Assembly (NCBI GenBank): GCA_035532535.1 | Contig: DATKQT010000009.1 | Span: 1 to 53,575 of the forward strand | Direction of reading: 5' to 3' | From: Palsa-739 sp035532535 | GTDB lineage: Bacteria > Actinomycetota > Thermoleophilia > Gaiellales > Gaiellaceae | DNA: 53,575 nt | Shown here: one piece after another, positions 8,249 to 14,828 of the stretch | Numbering within the stretch: position 1 is the stretch's first letter | Layout: each line of letters starts with the position of its first letter | The notes under the pieces: model-generated | The model's input: only the letters and a program-made list of their open reading frames with translations | What the model was told of the DNA's origin: nothing | The model's database searches: none | Position numbers and translations under genes: made by a program

Positions 8249-8701
8249 GTGCCGTACTTCATCTGCCCGAACTGCAAGGAGCGCTCGATGGACTCCGACC
8301 GGATGGAGGGCTTGTTCGACGAGCCGGTCTCGTGCCACCACTGCGGCTTCGGCTTCCTCTTCGAGCTCCTCGACGACTACTACCCGGCGCCGGGCACCGG
8401 GTTCGTCGTGTGCGACAAGGAAGCGCGGATCCTCGCCGTCGGGCGCGGTGTGTACGAGCTGACCGGCTGGGGCGACAACGACCTCATCGGCGCAGACCTC
8501 GTCGACAGCCTCGGCCTCGCGGGCTTCGAGGAGGCGAAGAACCCGGCAAAGCTCGCGCTCGAGTGGGGCGTGCGGCGGCTGAACGAGCCGCTGCAGCTGC
8601 GCGCGCGCTCCGGCCACGTGAAGCCGGTCACCGGCGACTTCTTCCCGGCGTACGACGACGACGGCGGGCTGCTCGTCGCGTTGACACCGCGCGCGGCGTA
8701 G
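8249..8701 (+). CDS. Zinc-ribbon plus PAS-like domain protein
   Basis: The 150-residue protein has two recognisable parts. Residues 6-33 form a zinc ribbon with paired cysteine motifs (CPNC and CHHC). Residues about 50-145 resemble a PAS domain, with the typical opening GFVVCDKEARILAVGRG and a GxxLxD-type turn. No kinase, DNA-binding or other output domain is fused. It may be a small cytoplasmic redox or metal sensor acting by protein contact, but that is inference. The start is GTG 8249. The promoter of the fluoride riboswitch overlaps its stop codon. Confidence 0.7.
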   Translation: MPYFICPNCKERSMDSDRMEGLFDEPVSCHHCGFGFLFELLDDYYPAPGTGFVVCDKEARILAVGRGVYELTGWGDNDLIGADLVDSLGLAGFEEAKNPAKLALEWGVRRLNEPLQLRARSGHVKPVTGDFFPAYDDDGGLLVALTPRAA

Positions 8702-8707
8702 TACCCT
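8702..8707 (+). promoter_or_regulatory. Promoter -10 for the fluoride riboswitch
   Basis: TACCCT immediately follows the PAS-protein stop. A start about seven bases downstream would put the first transcribed base at about 8714, exactly where the riboswitch core begins. Confidence 0.5.
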
Positions 8708-8713
8708 GCGGCC

Positions 8714-8763
8714 GGGCGATGGAGCTCGCTTCTCAACCGCCGACCGGCTGATGGCTCCTACGG
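8714..8763 (+). promoter_or_regulatory. Fluoride riboswitch (crcB motif)
   Basis: The segment matches the conserved fluoride aptamer core. It contains GGCGATGG near the 5' end, AACCGCC in the middle and GCTGATGGCTCCTAC at the 3' end, with the short stem and pseudoknot spacing of the family. It ends 16 bases before the ATG of a fluC/crcB gene, the classic target. Fluoride binding should raise expression, probably by freeing the AAGGAG ribosome-binding site at 8768-8773. No terminator with a U tract is visible, so control of translation is more likely than of transcription. Confidence 0.92.
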
Positions 8764-8779
8764 ACGACAAGGAGTTCGT

Positions 8780-9154
8780 ATGCGCACAGCCGTAGCCATC
8801 GCGATCGCCGGAGCCCTCGGCGCCCTCGCCCGGTACGGGCTCGAAGGATTCATCAGCCGTCGCGCGCCCGGTGCATTTCCGTGGGGCACGTTCGCCGTCA
8901 ACGTCACGGGCGCGTTCGTCCTCGGCTTCGTCTTCACGGCGATGACTGAGCAGTTCACGGTTGCGGCCTGGATCCGCGGCGCCGTGACGATCGGGTTCCT
9001 CGGTGCATACACAACGTTCTCGACACTTTCGTTCGAGACGTACCGGCTCACCGAGGACGGCGCAATCGGTCTCGCTGCCGCGAACATGTTCGGCAGCATG
9101 GCCGCCGGCCTCGGTGCGGTATATCTCGGCGTGATAGCCGGGAGGGCGCTGTGA
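8780..9154 (+). CDS. crcB: Fluoride ion channel FluC (CrcB)
   Basis: The 124-residue protein has four membrane helices. Family motifs are GALGALARYGLE near the N-terminus, WGTFAVNVTGAFVLG (about 34-48) and GAYTTFSTLSFET (about 74-86), the last being the FluC pore and Na+-site signature. FluC works as a dual-topology dimer that exports fluoride. The ATG has a good ribosome-binding site (AAGGAG, 6 bases away). The fluoride riboswitch directly upstream strongly supports the assignment. It overlaps the DUF190 gene by four bases (GTGA). Confidence 0.95.
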   Translation: MRTAVAIAIAGALGALARYGLEGFISRRAPGAFPWGTFAVNVTGAFVLGFVFTAMTEQFTVAAWIRGAVTIGFLGAYTTFSTLSFETYRLTEDGAIGLAAANMFGSMAAGLGAVYLGVIAGRAL

Positions 9155-9492
9155 AGCTCGAAGGCGAAGGCAAGTTGCTTCGGCTCTTCATCGGAGAGTC
9201 GGACACGTGGCACGGCAAGCCCCTCTACCAAGCGATCGTCGAGCGCGTTCGCGAGGAGGGCCTCGCCGGCGCCACTGCGCTGCGGGGAATCGAAGGGTTC
9301 GGCGCAGACTCGCGCCTCCACACGTCGCGGATCCTGCGGCTCTCCGAGGACCTGCCGGTCGTGATCGAGATCGTCGACACGGCCGAGAACATCGACCGCG
9401 TCATTCCGCTCCTCGACGAGATGGTGCAGGAAGGCATGCTCACGGTCGAGCGTGTTCACGTCGTGTCATATCGGGGCAGCAAACGAGAATGA
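9151..9492 (+). CDS. DUF190 family protein
   Basis: This 113-residue DUF190 protein is PII-like in predicted fold. The family pattern GKLLRLFIGESDTWHGKPLY at the N-terminus, GATALRGIEGFG in the middle and VIEIVDTAENI are all present. DUF190 genes are often found next to crcB, but their function is not established. Here it overlaps crcB (GTGA) and is overlapped by algH (ATGA), so it should be induced by fluoride together with the channel. A ligand-sensing or regulatory role for the channel is plausible. Confidence 0.88.
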   Translation: MKLEGEGKLLRLFIGESDTWHGKPLYQAIVERVREEGLAGATALRGIEGFGADSRLHTSRILRLSEDLPVVIEIVDTAENIDRVIPLLDEMVQEGMLTVERVHVVSYRGSKRE

Positions 9493-10040
9493 GTGACGTC
9501 GGATCCCTCCAGGGCAAGCTGCTGATCGCATCGCCCAGCCTGGTCGATCCGAACTTCCGGCGCGCGGTCGTGCTGATCACCGAGCACAACGACGAGGGCG
9601 CAGCGGGTCTCGTGCTCAACCGCCCCTCCCCCGCGCCCGTGGCGGAGATCGTCCCGCAGCTCGAGCCGCTCGTCGACGACGGCGAGCAGGTCTGGGTCGG
9701 CGGCCCTGTGCAGCCGAACGCGGTCCTCGTGCTCGGTGAGTTCCTCGATCCCGACGACGCAGCCGTGCCGCTCTTCGGCGCTCTCGGCTTCCCCGCGCTC
9801 GACGAGCCGGAGGACGTCGCCGCGCAGACGGTCCGGCGGCGCGTCTTCGCCGGCTATGCCGGCTGGGGCGCCGGCCAGCTCGAGGACGAGCTCGGTCGCG
9901 ACGACTGGATCGTGGAGTCCTCGCGCCCCGACGACGCCTTCACCGAGGCGCCGGACGAGCTGTGGGCGGACGTGCTCCGCCGCAAGGGCGGCATCTACGA
10001 GCTCGTGGCGCGCATCCCCGAAGACCCGTCGGTCAACTGA
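9489..10040 (+). CDS. YqgE/AlgH family protein
   Basis: The 183-residue DUF179 protein shows the family hallmarks: GKLLIASPSLVDPNF at residues 9-23, AAGLVLNRP near 40-48, VWVGGPVQP and GYAGWGAGQLEDEL. The biochemical role of this family is unknown; it has been linked to alginate regulation in Pseudomonas. The ATG overlaps the DUF190 stop, so it lies at the end of the fluoride-controlled operon, an unusual context for this protein. Confidence 0.88.
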   Translation: MSDVGSLQGKLLIASPSLVDPNFRRAVVLITEHNDEGAAGLVLNRPSPAPVAEIVPQLEPLVDDGEQVWVGGPVQPNAVLVLGEFLDPDDAAVPLFGALGFPALDEPEDVAAQTVRRRVFAGYAGWGAGQLEDELGRDDWIVESSRPDDAFTEAPDELWADVLRRKGGIYELVARIPEDPSVN

Positions 10041-10050
10041 CACTGAAGAC

Positions 10051-10154
10051 GGCCGGTACTAGGTACCCAAACGTCTGTGTCACGAGACCGGTCGCGCCGT
10101 CCGGGGCGCCGTCGCACGGCCGTGACACTTCGGTGCCGGTACTAAGTACCGGCC
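10051..10154. repeat. Large imperfect inverted repeat, GGTACC-type element
   Basis: Two 34-base arms (10051-10084 and 10121-10154) are inverted copies of each other. They are identical at the outer ten bases (GGCCGGTACT) and at the inner GTGTCACG. The right arm contains a perfect hairpin CCGGTACT-A-AGTACCGG. The unit fills the gap between the convergent algH and methyltransferase genes, so it may work as a two-way terminator, or it may be a small palindromic mobile repeat. A related element lies at 32238-32277. Confidence 0.75.
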
Positions 10155-10155
10155 T

Positions 10156-10896
10156 TTAGGCCTTGAAGGCCAGGTAGACCTCGGTCACGTAGGGCAGCCG
10201 GATTGGCCGGTCTGCGCCGTTCACGAGAGTGCGGAGCTGCGCCTCGATCTCGGCACGCTGCTCAGCCTCGGCAGCGGCGACGAAGCTCACCGAGGTGAAG
10301 CGCTCGACGAAGGCGTCCTCGTCGACGAGCTGCGCGTGGTCGAACGTCGCCGCTTCGGAGGCATCGATCACCTCGCGCAAGTTCCGCTTGCCACGGCGAG
10401 GAACGTTCTCTTCGAGCGGCTGCATGATCGCGCTCGCCGCAGCCTGCACCGGGTCGCGCTCGTCACGCACGTTGTAGACGAGCGCGAGCCCGCCGCCGGG
10501 GCGCAGCACGCGGCGGATCTCGCGCAACGCCTCCTCGGGACGGAACCAGTGGAAGGCCTGCGCAACCGTCACGGCGTCGACCGACGCGTCCTCGAGCGGG
10601 ATGGCCTCCGCCGTGCCGGCAAGCACACGCGCGTTCTCGATCTTCGCGCGCATCTCCGCGATCGGCTCGATCGCGACCACCTCCGCGCCGCTCGGGACGA
10701 GCAGACGCGTGAGCTTGCCGGTGCCTGCAGCGAGGTCGACAACCGTACGGCCCGGCCGGAGGTCGAGCCGGTCGACGAGAAAGTCGATCGCGGCGGCGGG
10801 ATAGTCGGGCCGCCCGCGCTCGTAGGCGTCCGCAGCGAGCACAAAACCATGCGTAGCCGGATGAAGGTCAGACACGGCTCGACGGGCAGAGGTCAT
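10156..10896 (-). CDS. Class I SAM-dependent methyltransferase
   Basis: This is a methyltransferase of about 246 residues of the Methyltransf_11/UbiE type. The SAM-binding motif I reads VVDLAAGTGKLTR, with the acidic loop VVAIEP after strand 2, a VDAVTVAQAFHWF motif IV and the RRVLRPGGGLALV post-motif. The opening AYERGRPDYP is typical of this subfamily, whose substrates are largely unknown. The start is uncertain: ATG 10896 overlaps nth by 29 bases, while GTG 10875 would overlap by 8. It is the last gene of the repair block, ending at the palindromic repeat. Confidence 0.82.
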   Translation of the reverse strand: MTSARRAVSDLHPATHGFVLAADAYERGRPDYPAAAIDFLVDRLDLRPGRTVVDLAAGTGKLTRLLVPSGAEVVAIEPIAEMRAKIENARVLAGTAEAIPLEDASVDAVTVAQAFHWFRPEEALREIRRVLRPGGGLALVYNVRDERDPVQAAASAIMQPLEENVPRRGKRNLREVIDASEAATFDHAQLVDEDAFVERFTSVSFVAAAEAEQRAEIEAQLRTLVNGADRPIRLPYVTEVYLAFKA

Positions 10897-11536
10897 TGAG
10901 CACACAGTCTTCACATCGCGGCCTCCGCGCGTCGCACACCCGCCGCCCGTGCCAGATGAGCAGATGCGGGAAGCGCGCCCAGTCCTCGCGCGGCACGAGA
11001 CGCATGAGATCCTGCTCGATCTTCACCGGGTCCTCCTGCTTCGTCAGCCCGAGACGCTGCGAGAGCCGCCGCACGTGCGTGTCGACGACGACCCCCTCGG
11101 GATGGCCGAGCTCGGCGGAAACGACGTTCGCCGTCTTCCGTGCAACGCCGGGCAGGCGCACGAGCTCGTCGAGCGTGCTCGGCACCTCGCCGTCGAACTC
11201 CTCGATGAGCATGCGCATCGTGCCGCGCAGTGACTTCGCCTTCTGGCGGAAGAAGCCCGTCGTATAGATGTCGCGCTCGAGCTCCTCCTGCGGCACGGCC
11301 AGATAGTCCTCCGGTCTGTGGTACTTCTGGAACAGCGTCGCTGTGACGCGGTTCACGTTCACATCCGTCGTCTGCGCCGAGAGCATCACCGACACGAGCA
11401 GCTCGAGCGGGCTGCGAAACGTGAGCGCGATGCCGGCGTCCTGATGCTCGACCGCGAGCCGCTCGATGATCGGCCGGATCCGCTCCCGCTTGGGGCCGAC
11501 GTGCTTACGCGCCTCTCGGACGAAGCTACGAGGCAC
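10868..11536 (-). CDS. nth: Endonuclease III (DNA glycosylase/AP lyase)
   Basis: The 222-residue enzyme removes oxidised pyrimidines from DNA. The helix-hairpin-helix LPGVARKTANVV carries the catalytic lysine, and the catalytic aspartate lies in VVDTHVRRLSQRLG. The C-terminal 4Fe-4S cysteines C-x6-C-x2-C-x5-C (CDARRPRCEDCVLNDLC) are intact. GTG 11536 is selected because longer frames enter the AddA-like gene; it overlaps that gene by 11 bases. Transcription with the helicase-nuclease genes makes a coherent DNA-repair operon. Confidence 0.93.
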   Translation of the reverse strand: MPRSFVREARKHVGPKRERIRPIIERLAVEHQDAGIALTFRSPLELLVSVMLSAQTTDVNVNRVTATLFQKYHRPEDYLAVPQEELERDIYTTGFFRQKAKSLRGTMRMLIEEFDGEVPSTLDELVRLPGVARKTANVVSAELGHPEGVVVDTHVRRLSQRLGLTKQEDPVKIEQDLMRLVPREDWARFPHLLIWHGRRVCDARRPRCEDCVLNDLCPSSRV

Positions 11537-14500
11537 TGACGGCGAGCTCGGGCGACGGCTCGCGGAGGCCCATCCCTGCGCAGACGAGGTCGAGCGCGGG
11601 GCAGCCTGCGCAGGCGAACTCGCTCGGCACGGGCCTGAACTCGCCCGCCTGGATACGCGCGATCGCGACGGACAACTCCGCCTCCAGCTCGCCGAGCTGC
11701 CCGCGCGTGAACGTGGTCGACACGGCGGCATCCGGCCGTTCGAGGAACTGGTAGACGACCTCCACCTCGTCCGCGCCCGCACGGAAGCACGCGAGCGCAT
11801 AGACCAGCCGCTGGAGCCGGTATCCCTCCTCGACGATCGCTTCCGGCGACGCCTCGCCCACGAGGTTCGTCTTGTAGTCGACGACGAGCGCCCGGCCGCC
11901 CTCCAGGTGCAGGACGTCGAGGAAGCCGTGCAGGAGCACGTCGTCGTGCTCGAAGGTGAACGGCCGCTCCTTCTGGACGCCCGCGAGCCCCGCGACGCGC
12001 CGCGCGATGTCGGAGTCGCAGTACGCCGTCACGAACGCCCGGATACGTTCGACCTCCTCGTCGCTCGCGCGGTCGAGCTCGATCGCCGGCACGACCGGCG
12101 CCGCGAGGTCGATGTCCTCCAGCAGGCCGTGCACGATGCTGCCGATCTCGGTCGCGGAGAGGCCCGCAGCGCCCCTCCCAATGACGGGCAGCTCCTTCAT
12201 GCCGATCGCGTACCGCGCGTAGTACTTGTACGAGCACTGCTCGAACGTCGAGAGCGCCGTGAACGACAGCCGGCGGACGCGATGCAGCGGCGGGTCCGGC
12301 GGAACGACGAGCGGCGGCAGCTCGAGCGCGGGAACGGCCGCGAGCTCCTCGAGGACAGCGAAGAGCTCGAGCTGCCCGGGCTCCGACACGGACGCGACAG
12401 GGGCGAGCGGCGCTTCCGTCCAGTCCTCGGCGTGGTGACGGTCGACGCGCACGAGCAGGTGCGCGTGGCCGCGGACGATCTCCACGGGCGTCTCGCCGGA
12501 GGCGGTCAGTTCCTCGTCGGCGTCGAGCCGGGCGAGCACCCAGCCGATCGGCGTCGACGCGTCGGCCGCGCGGTCGCGATCGATCGCACCGGAGACGATC
12601 AGACGCTGCCGCGCGCGCGTCATCGCGACGTAGTAGAGGCGCAGGCGCTCCGCGGTCTCCTCCTCCTGCCGCGTGGCTCGCACCTCCTCGTAGTCGAACG
12701 CGCCGCGCCGCTTCGTCGTCACCGGGTCGGCGACGCGGAAGCCGAAGCGGCCGTCGGAGAGCGCGAGGATCTCCTCCGCCGACGGCGGCGCTTTGTCGCG
12801 GCCCGCATCGGCGACGATGACGACCTCGAACTCGAGGCCCTTCGCCGCGTGAATGGTGAGCAGGCGCACCGCGTCGGCTCCCTCCTCCTCCGCCACTGCC
12901 TCGAGCTCGCGCGCGCCGAGCGCCTCCTGCTCGCTGACGAAGCGGACGAAGCCCTCGACGTCGGGACCGCGCAGCTCCTCGTACGAGCGCGCGAGCCGCG
13001 CGAGCTTGCGCATGTTGGCGTACCGGCGCCTGCCGTCCCACTGGGCGAGCACGGCGAGGTCGTAGTCGTGCTCGGCGACGATGCGCTCGCACAGCCGCTC
13101 GAGCGGGAGCCGCGGCATCGCGGCGGAGAGCCGGTCGAAACGCTGCCGGAACGCGCGCATGAGCCGCTCGTCACTCTCGGACAGGCCGGGGGGCATCGAC
13201 CGCTCGATGCCGGAGAAGAGCGGGCGGCGCGACGCCGACCGGCGCAGCAGCACGAGTGCGTCGTTCGAGACGCCGACGAACGGCGACGCGAGCACGCTGA
13301 CGAGCGCGCGGTCGTCGTACCGGTTCTGCAGCAGCCGCAGGTATGCAAGTAGATCGACGACCTGCTGCTGGCCGAAGTACCCCTTGCCCGTCGCGCGGTA
13401 CGTCGGCAGGCCGGCGCGGCGGAGCTCCTGCTCGTACTGCTCCGCGTCGGTTCCCGCCGCAAAGAGGACGACGATCTCGCCGGCGGTCGCGGCCCCCGTG
13501 TCGACGAGCTCGCGCACGCGCCGCGCGATCGCGCGCGCCTCGGCGCGCCGCCAGTGCACGCCCGTGTCCTTGTACGCGGCCTTGTCGGTGACGAGCAGTT
13601 CGACCGGATGGCCGAACACCGGGTCGGGGAACTCAGCCGCAGCGGCCAACGGCTGGAACTCGTCGCCGAAGTGCGAGCCGAAGAGCTCGTTCACTGCCGC
13701 GAGCACCTCCGGACGCGAGCGGTAGTTGAGCGTCAGCGGCAGGAGCTGCGCCGCGTTCGCTCGGCGCTCCCGGAAGACGCGCACGTCGGCGTGGCGGAAC
13801 CCGTAGATGGACTGGAACTCGTCCCCGACATAGAACAGATCGGCGCCGCCGCCCGCGAGCAGGTCGATCAGCTCACACTGCAACCGGTTCGTGTCCTGGA
13901 ACTCGTCCACCATGATCGCGCGGAAGCGGAGTGACTCCCGCTCGCGGATGTCCTGGTCGTCGCGCAGCAAGTTGCGCGCAAGCAGCTGGAGGTCCTCGAA
14001 GTCGAGCGCGGACTCGCGGGCCTTCTCCTCGGCGTACGCCTCCGCGAAGCGTTCGAGCAACTCCTGGAGCAGGTCGCGGTCGCGCCCGGCGGCCTCGTCG
14101 AGCGCGGCCTGCTCGACGGCCTTGCGCGCCTCTTCGTAGACGACCGCGCGGTCGCCGCGGACACGGAACCCGGAGAGGTCGATGAGCCGGTCGGCCCGCG
14201 AGTCGCGCTCGAGCAGCTCGAGGAGCTGCGCGGCCGTCTCGTGGTCGACCGAGCGCGCGGCCTCGCGCAGCTCCTCCACGCGCTCGCCCAGCTCCGGGCG
14301 GTCGCCAACACCGAGGACGAGCTCGCGGCCGGCGGAACGCAGCGTCTCGTAGACGCCGGTGAGCATTCGGCGCAGGCCGGCGGCGCCGTACGTCGCGAGC
14401 AGCTGCAGCCGAGCGGGCTCGGCACCGCTGCAAAACTCGGCGAGCGCCCGCTCGAACGCCTCGCTGCGGAGCACCGCTCCCTGCGCCTCGTCGAGCTCCC

Positions 14501-14828
14501 GGAAGCGCGGGTCGAGGGCGGCGGCGAACGGGTACGCCTTCAACAGCCGCAGGCAGAAGCCGTGGATGGTGGAGATCCATGCGCCGTCGAGCTCGCGCGC
14601 GAGATCGTACCGTCCGCGCGCGGCCAGCTCGGCGCGGATGCGCGTGCGCAACTCGCCGGCCGCGCGGCGCGTGTAGGTGATGACGAGGATCGAGTCGACG
14701 TCGAGCCCCTGGTCGCACACGGCGCGCGCGAAGCGCTCGACGAGCACCGCCGTCTTGCCGGTGCCTGCGCCGGCGGAGACGAAGACCTCGCCGGTCGCCT
14801 CGACTGCGGCGAGCTGCTGCTCGTTCAT
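11526..14828 (-). CDS. AddA/AdnB-like UvrD helicase-nuclease
   Basis: The 1100-residue protein processes double-strand breaks for recombination. An N-terminal UvrD-type SF1 helicase has Walker A AGAGTGKT (19-26), TYTRRAAGEL, the DEFQDTN Walker B box, YVGDEFQSIYGFR, LNYRSRPEVL, TIHAAKGLEFEVV and YVAMTRAR. A C-terminal RecB-family nuclease follows, with GFLD and VVDYKTN as catalytic acids and lysine. Cysteines in FEQCSYKYY and C1073-x2-C1076-x6-C1083 suggest an iron-sulfur clamp. The ATG overlaps the stop of the AddB-like gene (ATGA), so the two subunits should be made in equal amounts. AddA and AdnB are hard to tell apart by eye. Confidence 0.9.
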   Translation of the reverse strand: MNEQQLAAVEATGEVFVSAGAGTGKTAVLVERFARAVCDQGLDVDSILVITYTRRAAGELRTRIRAELAARGRYDLARELDGAWISTIHGFCLRLLKAYPFAAALDPRFRELDEAQGAVLRSEAFERALAEFCSGAEPARLQLLATYGAAGLRRMLTGVYETLRSAGRELVLGVGDRPELGERVEELREAARSVDHETAAQLLELLERDSRADRLIDLSGFRVRGDRAVVYEEARKAVEQAALDEAAGRDRDLLQELLERFAEAYAEEKARESALDFEDLQLLARNLLRDDQDIRERESLRFRAIMVDEFQDTNRLQCELIDLLAGGGADLFYVGDEFQSIYGFRHADVRVFRERRANAAQLLPLTLNYRSRPEVLAAVNELFGSHFGDEFQPLAAAAEFPDPVFGHPVELLVTDKAAYKDTGVHWRRAEARAIARRVRELVDTGAATAGEIVVLFAAGTDAEQYEQELRRAGLPTYRATGKGYFGQQQVVDLLAYLRLLQNRYDDRALVSVLASPFVGVSNDALVLLRRSASRRPLFSGIERSMPPGLSESDERLMRAFRQRFDRLSAAMPRLPLERLCERIVAEHDYDLAVLAQWDGRRRYANMRKLARLARSYEELRGPDVEGFVRFVSEQEALGARELEAVAEEEGADAVRLLTIHAAKGLEFEVVIVADAGRDKAPPSAEEILALSDGRFGFRVADPVTTKRRGAFDYEEVRATRQEEETAERLRLYYVAMTRARQRLIVSGAIDRDRAADASTPIGWVLARLDADEELTASGETPVEIVRGHAHLLVRVDRHHAEDWTEAPLAPVASVSEPGQLELFAVLEELAAVPALELPPLVVPPDPPLHRVRRLSFTALSTFEQCSYKYYARYAIGMKELPVIGRGAAGLSATEIGSIVHGLLEDIDLAAPVVPAIELDRASDEEVERIRAFVTAYCDSDIARRVAGLAGVQKERPFTFEHDDVLLHGFLDVLHLEGGRALVVDYKTNLVGEASPEAIVEEGYRLQRLVYALACFRAGADEVEVVYQFLERPDAAVSTTFTRGQLGELEAELSVAIARIQAGEFRPVPSEFACAGCPALDLVCAGMGLREPSPELAVSAS

